From NCBI GenBank assembly GCA_963719805.1, contig CAVRDF010000002.1, positions 186,001-250,000 of the forward strand: a stretch of 64,000 bases of DNA, given 5' to 3'. The DNA is from JAMXLO01 sp963719805. Lineage in GTDB: Bacteria; Pseudomonadota; Alphaproteobacteria; Acetobacterales; Acetobacteraceae. The first letter of the stretch is position 1. Every line of letters starts with the position of its first letter. The notes below the pieces were generated by a model. The model did not search any database and was not told the DNA's origin. It saw only the letters and a program-made list of their open reading frames with translations. The translations under genes and the position numbers were made by a program. This document shows, piece after piece, positions 1 through 9,018 of the stretch.

Positions 1-318
1 GTGGTATCCCATATCACCACAGTGCAAGCTGGCTTGTTTGAATTGCTCACCATTCAACTACAGTCACGCGGCCTGAATAAGAATCGCGAGGCAGCGTCCC
101 TCGCTTCGAATCAGCGATCAGAGGGGCCACGCGCACGCAAAACGGGGGTCACCGCCGGTTTGACAACTCAAGTTGCCAGGCAGGCCTCCCACCCCTGGCG
201 CCCTCCCCATGGCTAAGCGCGAGCCGGACGCTGTCTATGAGTTTGTGACCTCGACAGCCTGTGTGACCTTTGTGAAACTCGGCGTCGAATATTCCTGCCC
301 CGAACGGACCGGACCACT
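1..318. other. No supported gene
   Basis: I see no convincing coding region or RNA here. A 71-codon GTG-initiated frame runs through most of it but has no recognisable domain, no clear ribosome-binding site and low-complexity composition. The stretch probably holds the upstream region of the M20 peptidase gene that follows. Confidence 0.5.
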
Positions 319-1428
319 ATGAGCAACCCTGAAACCTCCGTCGTGGGCCTGGCTCGCGACCTTGTATCGATCGACAGTCGCAGCTTCGTCTCCAACCTCA
401 AGGTGGCGGACAGGGTGGAGGCAGCGCTCGCCGGCTTCGACATCGAGCGCATCGACTATAACGATGCTGCCGGCGTCGCGAAGCGAGCCCTGGTCGCGCA
501 TCGCGGTCCGTCCGGTGGCGTCGCCTTGTCCGGCCATATGGATACCGTGCCGGATACCGGCTGGCGGGAAGATCCCTGGTCCGCACGGCTGGACGATGAT
601 GGCGTGCTGCACGGCCTGGGCAGCACCGACATGAAGGGACCGGTGGCCGCCATCATCGTGGCAGCTCGCGCACTGCCAGCGAGCGTGCCGGTCACCCTGC
701 TGATCACCACCGACGAGGAGACCACCAAGCAGGGCGCCCGGCTGATCGCTCAGCAGTCGCAACTGGTGCGGCAGGTGAAGCCGCGCGGCATCATCGTCGC
801 CGAACCAACGGCACTGGCACCGGTGCGCGGCCATCGCAGCCACATCGCCTTCACCTGCGTCGCCACAGGCTTGCAGGCGCACAGCAGCACCGGGCGCGGG
901 CGCAATGCGAACTGGGAACTGATCCCATTCCTGGTCGAGATGAAGTCGATCTTCGAGCGCCTCCGCAGCGATGCGGCATTGCAGGACGCCGACTACACGC
1001 CGCCGTTCAGCGACTTCAACGTGGTCATCGACAATCACGGCGCGGCGGTGAACGTGACAGTGCCGATCGCGACCGCGCGCATAAAGTTCCGCTACTCCGC
1101 CAAGGTCGATCCGGCGCCGGTGCTGCAAGCGGTGCATGCCGCCGCGCAGCGCTGCGGCGTGCAGGTGAGCGAAGCCCGAGAAGGGTCTCCACCCGAACTC
1201 CCCGTGGATCATCCATTGGTCAGGATGTGCGTCGATCTGGTCGGCAAGCCGGCCGAGACCGCGCCGTACGGCACCGATGCATCCGAATTGCAGGCCATCG
1301 CACCCTGCGTCGTGCTGGGCCCGGGTGACATCGCCGAAGCGCACACACCCAATGAAAAGGCCCGCATTGCCGATCTCGAGGCGGCGGTGCCGGTATTCAT
1401 GCAACTGGCCGAACGCGGGGCAATCTAG
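319..1428 (+). CDS. M20-family amidohydrolase (ArgE/DapE-like deacetylase or dipeptidase)
   Basis: A 369-residue zinc-dependent hydrolase of the M20 / ArgE-DapE / ACY1 family, expected to be cytoplasmic and to cleave an amide bond in an acylated amino acid or small peptide. Seen in sequence: GHMDTVP near residue 72 (metal His plus catalytic Asp), GLGSTDMKG with the bridging Asp, TDEE near 134-137 (general-base Glu), AEPT, a dimerisation-type lid with HSS, GTDAS, and a late AHTPNE that supplies the last metal His. Length matches monozinc/dizinc ArgE and LysK relatives. ATG start after a short purine-rich stretch. Substrate cannot be decided from sequence: acetylornithine, acetyl-lysine-type or N-acyl amino acid are all possible. 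It stands alone, about 190 bases before a small membrane peptide gene. Confidence 0.85.
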   Translation: MSNPETSVVGLARDLVSIDSRSFVSNLKVADRVEAALAGFDIERIDYNDAAGVAKRALVAHRGPSGGVALSGHMDTVPDTGWREDPWSARLDDDGVLHGLGSTDMKGPVAAIIVAARALPASVPVTLLITTDEETTKQGARLIAQQSQLVRQVKPRGIIVAEPTALAPVRGHRSHIAFTCVATGLQAHSSTGRGRNANWELIPFLVEMKSIFERLRSDAALQDADYTPPFSDFNVVIDNHGAAVNVTVPIATARIKFRYSAKVDPAPVLQAVHAAAQRCGVQVSEAREGSPPELPVDHPLVRMCVDLVGKPAETAPYGTDASELQAIAPCVVLGPGDIAEAHTPNEKARIADLEAAVPVFMQLAERGAI

Positions 1429-1612
1429 CCGGCGCCAAACGCTCCGCGTCTACTCCGCCGGAAAATCGCCACCTTAATTCCGGCCGAACCCGGCAGATCT
1501 CCGGGCGAAACCGGCCGACGATCTCTCCGGTATCAGACGGCGCGCTCCTCAGGCTAGCGTCCTTTTGGTCATCGACCTCGCAGTCGGAGACCTCAGGTGA
1601 GGAGAACCTCCA

Positions 1613-1759
1613 ATGCATCCGTTTGAAATCAATCCCGGCTGGTACAACACCTTCTGGTACAGCGAACGGCCGCATCGCCAACGCGGATCTTACTCCCGCG
1701 CTCTCGCACTCTTCGCGGCAATCGTCGCACTCCTGCCGAACCACGTCCCGATAGCGTAA
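1613..1759 (+). CDS. Small Trp/Tyr-rich membrane peptide (48 aa)
   Basis: A 48-codon gene too short for usual ORF calling. It starts at ATG 1613 behind a good Shine-Dalgarno (AGGTGAGGAG about 6 bases upstream). The product begins MHPFEINPGWYNTFWYSERP, then a basic patch, then one hydrophobic helix (about 16 residues, ALALFAAIVALL) and a short tail. As I recall, small peptides with a WYxxxWYSxRP-like head plus one helix are common in Acetobacteraceae, usually unannotated; their function is not known to me. Single-pass inner-membrane location is inferred. It precedes the AEC transporter by about 180 bases. Confidence 0.6.
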   Translation: MHPFEINPGWYNTFWYSERPHRQRGSYSRALALFAAIVALLPNHVPIA

Positions 1760-1942
1760 GAGACTGCCGCCCGCCGAGCGGCTTATCCTCGGCAAGCATA
1801 TGGATGGCAGGGGGACCCTAATCGACCCGGGCCCCCTGCCAGCGCCGATCCCAGGATGGCTGTTACGTGACGCAGCGCGATGCCGAAACGGCACCGCGTG
1901 GAGCGTCACGCCGACACCCCGCGCAAGGAAGGCATAATCGCG

Positions 1943-2851
1943 ATGCAAAATATCATCCTGCTCATCGTGTGCCTGGCGATCGGAGTCGCCCTGCGCGGCT
2001 TCGGGCGTGTCCCGGACAATGCGCACACAACGCTCAATACCTTCATCATCTACGTGGCGTTTCCAGCGCTGATTTTAGTCCAGGTGCATGGCCTGCACCT
2101 TGAACCGCGATTGCTGTTCTCCGTGGCAATGCCCTGGCTCCTGTTCATCATCGGGGCAGCGCTGTTCTGGATGATCGCCCGGTATCTCAAGCTTGCGCCC
2201 GCCACCACCGGCGCCCTGATGCTGACCGGCGGCCTAGGCAACACCTCGTTCATCGGTCTGCCGATGATCGAGGCTTTCTATGGGAAATCCGGCATAGCGA
2301 CCGGCATTCTGATCGACACCCTCGGCACATACCTGGTGTTGAGCACGCTCGGTGTGACGGTTGCCTGTATCTACTCGCGCGGCACGGCCAGCGTCCGCAA
2401 TGTGGTATCGCGGGTGGTGACCTTCCCGCCGCTGATCGCGGTGATAACTGCCATGGCGCTGATGGACGTGTCCTATCCGGCATGGTTCGGCGACGTGCTG
2501 ACCCGCCTGGGTGGAACCCTGGCGCCGCTCGCACTCGTCTCGGTCGGCCTGCAACTCCGTCTCGATGCGCTGCGCGGCAACCGCACACCGTTGGCGCTTG
2601 GTTTGACCTACAAGCTCATTGCCGCGCCCGCTATCCTTGCTTTCCTTTATTTCGGCTGGCTCGGACTTAGCGATGGCAACATGCGCGTCACGCTGCTCGA
2701 ATCGGCAATGGGCCCGCAGATTGGTGGCGCCATCGTCGCCAGCCAGTACGGTTTGAATCCGGCGCTCGTCACCCTGATGGTCGGAACCGGCACGCTGCTG
2801 GCCTTCATGACAGCGCCGTGCTGGTGGGGGCTGCTGAGCTTCGCTGCCTGA
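1943..2851 (+). CDS. AEC-family (auxin efflux carrier) transporter
   Basis: A 302-residue inner-membrane permease of the AEC family, which exports or exchanges small organic acids such as malate or malonate in bacteria. Ten hydrophobic segments alternate with short loops. The family-typical GGLGNTSFIGLPM segment occurs in the first half and a matching helical repeat in the second half. I place the start at ATG 1943 (AAGGAAGGC upstream) because the 21 extra codons of the longer frame are charged and unlike a membrane N-terminus. The next gene, putA, is on the same strand after about 110 bases, so the two may share a transcript. The substrate is not determined by sequence. Confidence 0.85.
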   Translation: MQNIILLIVCLAIGVALRGFGRVPDNAHTTLNTFIIYVAFPALILVQVHGLHLEPRLLFSVAMPWLLFIIGAALFWMIARYLKLAPATTGALMLTGGLGNTSFIGLPMIEAFYGKSGIATGILIDTLGTYLVLSTLGVTVACIYSRGTASVRNVVSRVVTFPPLIAVITAMALMDVSYPAWFGDVLTRLGGTLAPLALVSVGLQLRLDALRGNRTPLALGLTYKLIAAPAILAFLYFGWLGLSDGNMRVTLLESAMGPQIGGAIVASQYGLNPALVTLMVGTGTLLAFMTAPCWWGLLSFAA

Positions 2852-2964
2852 TAGCGCTGTGTCTGGCTGATGCCGCCGCCCGCCGGCAAGCGGGTGGCGG
2901 CTCTGCTTGTGGCGTTGTGGGGTTCGCCGTATCTGGATTGCTGCAACTGTCGAGCGTCTGCCGG

Positions 2965-5964
2965 ATGCCGGATGATCGTACAGCGCTTCGCCGTCTGTAT
3001 CGCGCACCTGAACATGACGTGCTGGCGCCGCTATTGCCGCTCGCCGCGACGTCGCCCGCCGTCGCCATCCGCGCCCGCACGCTGGTCAATGCCGCGCGCG
3101 CCGCGCACCGGCCCGGTGCCGACGTCACCGGCTTCCTGGCCGAATACGGTCTCGGCACCAGCGAAGGCGTCGCACTGCTCTGCCTAGCCGAGGCTCTGCT
3201 GCGCATTCCCGATACCGCTACCGCGGACGCGCTGATCGAGGACCGGATCGGCGGCGCCGACTGGCAGAAGCATCTCGGCCAGGGCGACTCGCTCGCGGTC
3301 AACGCCTCAGCCTGGGCTTTCATGCTGACCGGGCGTGTGCTGGCGCTCGACAACATGTCCGGCACCATCGGCAGCCTGATCCGCCGCATGGGCGAACCCG
3401 TCATCCGCACCGCATTGCGCCGTGGCATGCGCGTGCTCGCGCGGCAGTTCGTCATGGGCCGCACCATCGAGGAAGCGCTGACCCGCGCCGATCCACGCCT
3501 GCGCTACAGCTTCGACATGTTGGGCGAGGCGGCGAAGACGCATGCCGACGCCGAACGCTACCGGCTCGCCTATCTCGCTGCCATCGGTGCCATCGGGCGC
3601 ACGGCATCGGGCCGCGGACCGATCGAAGGTCCCGGCATCTCGGTGAAGCTCTCCGCGCTGCATCCACGCTACGAGCCATTGCAGGCCGCGCGCTGCGTGC
3701 CCGCATTGGTCGCCACCCTCACCAACCTGGCACTCGCCGCCAAGGACGCCGGCATCGGTCTCACCGTCGATGCCGAGGAAGCCGACAGGCTGGAGATCAG
3801 CCTAGACGTGTTCGCCGCTGTGCTGGCCGATCCGCGCTTCGCCGGCTGGGATGGCATCGGTCTCGCCGTGCAGGCCTATCAGAAACGCGCTGCGCCGCTG
3901 ATCGACTGGATCGCCGCGCTCGGCCGCGCCACCGGCCACCGTATCCCGACCCGGCTGGTGAAGGGCGCCTATTGGGATAGCGAGATCAAGCTCGCGCAGG
4001 TGCAGGGCTACAGTGACTATCCGGTGTTCACCCGGAAGGTCGCCACCGACGTAAGCTGGCTCGCCTGCGCACGCCGCATGCTGGAATGCGGTGACGCGAT
4101 CTATCCCGCCTTCGCCACCCACAACGCGCACAGCCTGGCCTTCATCCTGGAGAACGCAAAGGCCGATTTCGAGATGCAGCGCCTGCACGGCATGGGCGAG
4201 GCGCTATACCACAACGTCGCCTGTCCGCTGCGCGTCTATGCACCTGTGGGCACGCACGAGGATCTGCTCGCCTATCTGGTGCGCCGCCTGCTGGAGAACG
4301 GCGCCAATACCAGCTTCGTGCATCGCCTGGTCGATCCCGCGGTGCCGGAGGATACCATCATCGCCGATCCAGCCGTGCGCCTTGCCTCGCTTGGTCTCAG
4401 CCGCAATCCGCGTATTCCGCTGCCGCGTGCGCTGTATCCTGATCGCGCCAATTCCGCCGGCTTCGATCTCGCCGATCGTGCGGCAGCCCCGGCGCTCCTC
4501 GCCGCACTGCATCGCTCCACGCCAACCAGCGGTGCGCGCCAGCTTCGCAGTCCCGCCGATCGGCGGGTCGTTGTCGGCAGCGTCAACGATGCCGGCGCCG
4601 CCGAGATCGATGCCGAACTGAACGAGCTCGCGCGTGGCTGGCGTTCCTGGGACAGCGCCGGTGGCACGCATCGCGCCGAGGTGCTCGAACGCGCCGCCGA
4701 TGCGATCGAGGCCGCGCGCGATGAGTTGCTGTCGCTGCTGGCGCGCGAAGCCGGCAAGACATTGGCAGACGGTATTGCCGAGGTGCGCGAGGCCGCTGAC
4801 TTCTGCCGCTGGTATGCGTTGCAGGCGCGCAAGGATTTTTCCACGCCGCGCGAGCTGCGCGGGCCCACTGGCGAACGCAACACCTGGGCAATCGGTGGCC
4901 GTGGTGTATTCGCCGCCATTTCGCCGTGGAACTTCCCGCTCGCGATCTTCACCGGCCAGATCGCCGCGGCCCTGGCTGCGGGCAACGCCGTTGTCGCCAA
5001 GCCCGCCGAACAGACACCGCTGATCGCCGCGCGTGCCATCGCGCTGCTGCTGCAGGCCGGCGTGCCGAACAACGCGCTTGCCTTGCTGCCAGGCGACGGC
5101 AGCGTCGGCCAGTCCCTGGTGAATGATCCGCGCATTGCCGGCATCGCCTTCACCGGCGGCACCGATACCGCGCGCTCCATAGCCCAATCGCTCGCCGCGC
5201 GGCCCGGCCCAATCGTCCCCTTCATCGCGGAAACCGGCGGCATCAACGCGATGATCGTCGATAGCTCCGCGCTCGCCGAGCAGGTGGTCACCGACGTCAT
5301 CACCAGCGCCTTCGGCTCGGCTGGTCAGCGCTGTTCCGCACTACGTCTGCTTTGCCTGCAAAGCGACATCGCCGATCGTGTGCAGCACATGCTGCAAGGT
5401 GCCACGGAAACGCTGGTGATCGGCGATCCGCTGGACCCCGCCACCGACGTTGGCCCCGTCATCGACGAAGCTGCGCGCGATGCGCTGCAACGCGCCACGC
5501 ACCAACTCGGCACGCCGCTGTTCGCCCTGCCGCTGCCGACCGGCTGCGACCACGGCAGCTTCTTCGCCCCGCGCGTTCACCTGCTGCAACACGCGCGCGA
5601 CCTCCAATCGGAGATCTTCGGCCCCGTGCTATGTATCGTCCGCTACCAGGCCGATCGGCTGGACGATCTGATGAACGCAATCGAGGCTACCGGCTATGGC
5701 CTGACGCTTGGTATCCACAGCCGTATAGAGTCGGTGCAGCGCCGCATCGCGCATCGCCTGCGTATTGGCAACACCTACATCAACCGCAATCAGATCGGCG
5801 CCGTCGTCGGCGTGCAGCCGTTCGGCGGCCGCGGCCACTCCGGCACTGGACCGAAGGCCGGCGGTCCGGTCACGCTTTATCGATTTGCCGAAGAGCGCGT
5901 CATATCCATCAACACCGCAGCCGCCGGCGGCAATGCCGCGCTGCTCGCCTCGGACGAAGGATAG
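2965..5964 (+). CDS. putA: Bifunctional proline dehydrogenase / L-glutamate gamma-semialdehyde dehydrogenase
   Basis: Oxidises proline to glutamate in two steps: FAD-dependent proline dehydrogenase, then NAD-dependent aldehyde dehydrogenase, with intermediate channelling. From ATG 2965 it is 999 residues. The first half is the PRODH barrel (RLVKGAYWDSEIK near residue 330). The second half is the ALDH fold with SPWNFPLAIFTGQ near 653, AETGG, and catalytic Cys near 790 in SAGQRCSALR. It ends with a short tail after FGGRGHSGTGPKAGG. There is no N-terminal ribbon-helix-helix, so this is the non-repressor short PutA type. The longer reading frame starts inside the AEC gene; the internal ATG (MPDDRTALRRLY) matches where PutA homology begins. 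dgoK starts 16 bases downstream. Confidence 0.95.
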   Translation: MPDDRTALRRLYRAPEHDVLAPLLPLAATSPAVAIRARTLVNAARAAHRPGADVTGFLAEYGLGTSEGVALLCLAEALLRIPDTATADALIEDRIGGADWQKHLGQGDSLAVNASAWAFMLTGRVLALDNMSGTIGSLIRRMGEPVIRTALRRGMRVLARQFVMGRTIEEALTRADPRLRYSFDMLGEAAKTHADAERYRLAYLAAIGAIGRTASGRGPIEGPGISVKLSALHPRYEPLQAARCVPALVATLTNLALAAKDAGIGLTVDAEEADRLEISLDVFAAVLADPRFAGWDGIGLAVQAYQKRAAPLIDWIAALGRATGHRIPTRLVKGAYWDSEIKLAQVQGYSDYPVFTRKVATDVSWLACARRMLECGDAIYPAFATHNAHSLAFILENAKADFEMQRLHGMGEALYHNVACPLRVYAPVGTHEDLLAYLVRRLLENGANTSFVHRLVDPAVPEDTIIADPAVRLASLGLSRNPRIPLPRALYPDRANSAGFDLADRAAAPALLAALHRSTPTSGARQLRSPADRRVVVGSVNDAGAAEIDAELNELARGWRSWDSAGGTHRAEVLERAADAIEAARDELLSLLAREAGKTLADGIAEVREAADFCRWYALQARKDFSTPRELRGPTGERNTWAIGGRGVFAAISPWNFPLAIFTGQIAAALAAGNAVVAKPAEQTPLIAARAIALLLQAGVPNNALALLPGDGSVGQSLVNDPRIAGIAFTGGTDTARSIAQSLAARPGPIVPFIAETGGINAMIVDSSALAEQVVTDVITSAFGSAGQRCSALRLLCLQSDIADRVQHMLQGATETLVIGDPLDPATDVGPVIDEAARDALQRATHQLGTPLFALPLPTGCDHGSFFAPRVHLLQHARDLQSEIFGPVLCIVRYQADRLDDLMNAIEATGYGLTLGIHSRIESVQRRIAHRLRIGNTYINRNQIGAVVGVQPFGGRGHSGTGPKAGGPVTLYRFAEERVISINTAAAGGNAALLASDEG

Positions 5965-5980
5965 GGGAGGGGGGACATAA

Positions 5981-6865
5981 ATGATCGGCATTGACTGGGG
6001 CACCACCAGTTTCCGCGCCTTCCGCATCACGCGCGACGGCACGATCCGCGACCGCAAGGCGGCATTGCGCGGCATCCTCAATGTGCAGGACGGCCGCTAT
6101 GCCGACACTCTGCGCGAGGAAATCGGCCCATGGCTCGCCGCCGGCGAGGATCACGTGCTGCTCTCCGGCATGATCGGCAGCCGCCAGGGCTGGCAGGAGG
6201 CGCCCTATCTGCCATGCCCCGCCGGCGCGCCGGAAATCGCCGCGGCGCTGGTCGAAATCGAGTTCGACTGGGCGCAGGTCAAGCTCGTGCCAGGTCTCTC
6301 CGCCAACGATGCGGCCGGCGTTGCCGAGGTGATGCGCGGCGAGGAAACCCAGGTGCTCGGCGTGCTCACCGCGATGGGTGGCAGCGGTCTCGCCTGCCTG
6401 CCCGGCACGCACTCCAAGTGGGTCGGCGTGCAGGACAACCGCATCATCCAATTCTCCACCCATATGACCGGCGAGACGTTCGGCGCGTTGCGCGGCCATA
6501 CCATCCTCAGCCGTATGATGCGCGACGGCCCGACTGACGGCCCGGCGTTCAACTCCGGCGTGCAGCGCTCCACCGACACGGGCGGCCTGCTGCACCACAT
6601 CTTCGGCGCGCGCTCGATGGTGCTGGCCAACCGCCTCGCCGAAACGGATTCCGCCGCCTATCTCTCCGGCATCCTTATCGGCAATGAAGTGCGCGCCGCA
6701 CTCGAGGGGCGTCGCGGCGAGTTGGTGCACGTCATCGGCGCACCGGATCTCACCGCACTCTACGCCCGGGCCATCTCTGCCTATGGCAGCTTCCCCGAAC
6801 GCCACGACGGCGAGGCTGCCGCGCGTGGTCTGGCGCATATCGGCAGCCATGCGGTATGGCGATAG
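5981..6865 (+). CDS. dgoK: 2-dehydro-3-deoxygalactonokinase
   Basis: Phosphorylates 2-keto-3-deoxygalactonate at C6 using ATP, the second step of the De Ley-Doudoroff galactonate pathway. 294 residues, the usual length. The N-terminal phosphate loop is IGIDWGTTSFRAF. MIGSRQGW and CLPGTHSKW with a following GE(T)F motif are family signatures, as is RGEETQ. Start at ATG 5981, 16 bases after putA with AGGGGAGGGGG just upstream. The acetamidase gene follows after 22 bases, so putA-dgoK-fmdA look like one operon. Usual partners (dgoA aldolase, galactonate dehydratase) are not in this window, so its pathway role here is inferred from family alone. Confidence 0.92.
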   Translation: MIGIDWGTTSFRAFRITRDGTIRDRKAALRGILNVQDGRYADTLREEIGPWLAAGEDHVLLSGMIGSRQGWQEAPYLPCPAGAPEIAAALVEIEFDWAQVKLVPGLSANDAAGVAEVMRGEETQVLGVLTAMGGSGLACLPGTHSKWVGVQDNRIIQFSTHMTGETFGALRGHTILSRMMRDGPTDGPAFNSGVQRSTDTGGLLHHIFGARSMVLANRLAETDSAAYLSGILIGNEVRAALEGRRGELVHVIGAPDLTALYARAISAYGSFPERHDGEAAARGLAHIGSHAVWR

Positions 6866-6887
6866 CCGGACACGAAAGGAACCCGTG

Positions 6888-7844
6888 ATGGCCCAGCATC
6901 AGCTTCGCGCTTCGCCGCAGACGACGCGCATCGGTGTGTTCGACGCGAAATTCCCGCCTGTGCTGACCATCGAGTCCGGCGACCGCGTGGTGGTGCAGTG
7001 CGTGTCCGGCCGCGATGAGGTCATGCCGCCGGCAAACTCCGGACTTGCCGCGCCGCCCGAGCTCGAGGCGATCCTGAAGGCCAATCCTGGTGTGCGCGCC
7101 GGCCATATCGTCACCGGCCCGATCGCCATCGCCGGCGCCGAACCCGGCGACATGCTGGAGATCCGCATCGAGCAGATCGAACCGGGCGCTAATTGGGGAT
7201 ACAATTGCATCCGTCCGCTCGCCGGCACGCTGCCCGAGGATTTCCATGAGCCGGTGACCAGCCACATCCCGGTGGACCGCGCGCGCCGCGTCTGCACGCT
7301 GCCCTGGGGCACCGAATTGCCGCTCGCGCCGTTCTTCGGCGTGATGGGCGTCGCACCTCCGCCTGCCTTCGGCACCATTGCCTCCAAGGAGCCACGCGTC
7401 CACGGCGGCAACATGGACAACAAGGAACTCGTCGCCGGCAGCACGCTGTATCTACCGGTGTGGGTACCGGGCGCAAATTTCTCGGTGGGCGACGGGCATG
7501 GCACGCAGGGCGACGGCGAGGTCTGCGTTACCGCGCTGGAAATGTGCCTGACCGGAACCTTCACCTTCGTCCTGCACAAAGGTGGCGGCGCGGCGCGTCC
7601 GCTGCTGAAGCAACCCAAGGCCGAGACGCCGACGCACTTCATCAGCATGGGGTTGAACGAGGATCTCGATCAGGCGATGAAGCAGGCGCTGCGTGAAATG
7701 ATCAGCTTCATCTGCTCGCGCAGCAATCTCTCACGCGAGCAGGCCTATCAGTTCTGTTCCCTCGCGGTAGATTTCCACGTGACGCAGACGGTGAACGGCG
7801 AGAAAGGCATCCACGGCATGCTGAAGAAAGGCCTGCTGTTCTGA
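6888..7844 (+). CDS. Acetamidase/formamidase family hydrolase
   Basis: A 318-residue member of the FmdA/AmdA acetamidase-formamidase family, which hydrolyses short-chain amides to ammonia and the acid. Seen: HGGNMDNKEL, a glycine-rich DGHGTQGDGE metal/active-site motif, and the beta-rich family fold in order. Start taken at ATG 6888 behind GAAAGGAACCC; the longer open frame runs back into dgoK. Last gene of the putative putA operon. Whether the physiological substrate is formamide, acetamide or another carboxamide is not visible. Presence next to proline catabolism suggests nitrogen scavenging; that link is inference. Confidence 0.88.
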   Translation: MAQHQLRASPQTTRIGVFDAKFPPVLTIESGDRVVVQCVSGRDEVMPPANSGLAAPPELEAILKANPGVRAGHIVTGPIAIAGAEPGDMLEIRIEQIEPGANWGYNCIRPLAGTLPEDFHEPVTSHIPVDRARRVCTLPWGTELPLAPFFGVMGVAPPPAFGTIASKEPRVHGGNMDNKELVAGSTLYLPVWVPGANFSVGDGHGTQGDGEVCVTALEMCLTGTFTFVLHKGGGAARPLLKQPKAETPTHFISMGLNEDLDQAMKQALREMISFICSRSNLSREQAYQFCSLAVDFHVTQTVNGEKGIHGMLKKGLLF

Positions 7845-7963
7845 TCTGGCCCTCTTCACAGCCATAGCGACACGGTCGTTGCCCTATATCGTCATGGCCG
7901 GCCCTGTGCCGGCCATCCACGACTTTCTGCACATATGCGCTTGCTCTGCGTAAAGACGACCTC

Positions 7964-8419
7964 TTACGGCAGCGAGACCAGCACTCCGTCGCCGTCGATA
8001 TCCGGCATCCTGCCGCCCGGCGGTGGAAGCAACCGCATCAACGTGCCGTGCTCGTTCAACAGCCAAAGCCCCGCACCTGCCTGCGCGGGAAGCGGTGAGC
8101 CGGCCGGCACCTTTCGGTAGGTGCCCGCAAACATCGATATGTCCTTCAGCCGATAGGCCTCGCCTTCGGTCTGAATGATCGCCACCGCCGCGCCATCGAC
8201 ACCCAGGCCGCCGATGGCGAACGAGTAAAGCTGCTTATGGAACATCAACGTTCCACTGCCGCCGCCGCCGGATGGCGCATCGACGAGCGGACCCTGATTT
8301 AGCTCAATCGTGCCGGGCAATTCGGTAAAATCGATCTGCTGCGGCGCTGGCGGCGCGCAGCCCGCAAGCACCGGCGACAGCGCGATGCCAATAGCGCATA
8401 ACAACCGAACCACGTTCAT
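7964..8419 (-). CDS. Predicted lipoprotein, 151 aa
   Basis: The product starts MNVVRLLCAIGIALSPVLAG followed by Cys, a clear lipobox signal peptide, so it should be lipidated and face the periplasm. The mature part has a Gly/Ser linker (about residues 50-56) and a beta-rich domain ending MPDIDGDGVLVSLP. I do not recognise the family. Start chosen at ATG 8419 because AAAGGGGG lies just upstream and the signal peptide begins there; the longer frame adds 58 unlikely codons. It converges with the formamidase gene, leaving about 120 bases between them. Confidence 0.6.
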   Translation of the reverse strand: MNVVRLLCAIGIALSPVLAGCAPPAPQQIDFTELPGTIELNQGPLVDAPSGGGGSGTLMFHKQLYSFAIGGLGVDGAAVAIIQTEGEAYRLKDISMFAGTYRKVPAGSPLPAQAGAGLWLLNEHGTLMRLLPPPGGRMPDIDGDGVLVSLP

Positions 8420-8567
8420 CCCCCTTTGCCTGCCGCCATCCATTGGCGCTGCCTCGCGATTCGCATGAAAACGCATCGCAGTGGCCAAGCCAATATATCG
8501 GGGGTCATAAACGGCAGGAGGGCTGAGCCTTGCGGCGTCAGCCCTCCATTGGTTCGACATCGAAGCC

Positions 8568-8648
8568 TTAGCTACGCGGATACAGCGCGGCACAGCCGAT
8601 GAGCGCGACGGCGAAGGCGCCGAAGGCGATCAGACTTGTAGCGAACAT
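8568..8648 (-). CDS. 26-residue single-helix peptide
   Basis: A mini-gene encoding MFATSLIAFGAFAVALIGCA plus a short tail LYPRS. GGAGAGGG sits about 3 bases before the ATG, which is a strong ribosome-binding site for so short a frame. The product is a single hydrophobic helix, possibly lipidated at the cysteine or simply a membrane peptide. No family known to me. It lies between two other small exported-protein genes on the same strand. Confidence 0.4.
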   Translation of the reverse strand: MFATSLIAFGAFAVALIGCAALYPRS

Positions 8649-8693
8649 GACCCTCTCCGACGTAACGAGAGCCGAACGCAGACAAAGAATGCC

Positions 8694-8822
8694 TTAGTTG
8701 GCATTGCCTTCGCTGTCATGCGGCATGTACAGGTGCGTGGTGGACGCATTGGCCGGCGCCGCGAACGCGACGGCAGCGAGCGCCAACGGCAGGATCGCCA
8801 GGGCAACAAAAAGCTTCTTCAT
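8694..8822 (-). CDS. Small secreted peptide (42 aa)
   Basis: Product MKKLFVALAILPLALAAVAF followed by an AxA-type cleavage region (AAPANA) and a mature peptide of about 16 residues rich in His, Asn and Asp. A typical Sec signal peptide with a very short mature part. Start at ATG 8822; the longer upstream frame has no coding character. Function unknown. Confidence 0.5.
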   Translation of the reverse strand: MKKLFVALAILPLALAAVAFAAPANASTTHLYMPHDSEGNAN

Positions 8823-9018
8823 GGTTCTACTCCTCGAGTTTTGTTGACGGTGGGTTTGGTTCACGCCGGATGGAACCTGAGCGGCTCGCCCGGCTGACAA
8901 CGGACAACTAGAGCCAACAAGCACCGCACGCTATGAAGCGGCTCACACCGCTTGTCGGTGTGCTTTGCGGTTCCATTCATCCTCTGCCACCATTTCCCCG
9001 CCATTCGAGTCGACGTTC

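Noticed and set aside
1..216. GTG-started 71-codon frame at the window start
   Set aside because: No RBS, no conserved pattern, low-complexity composition; not reported as a gene.
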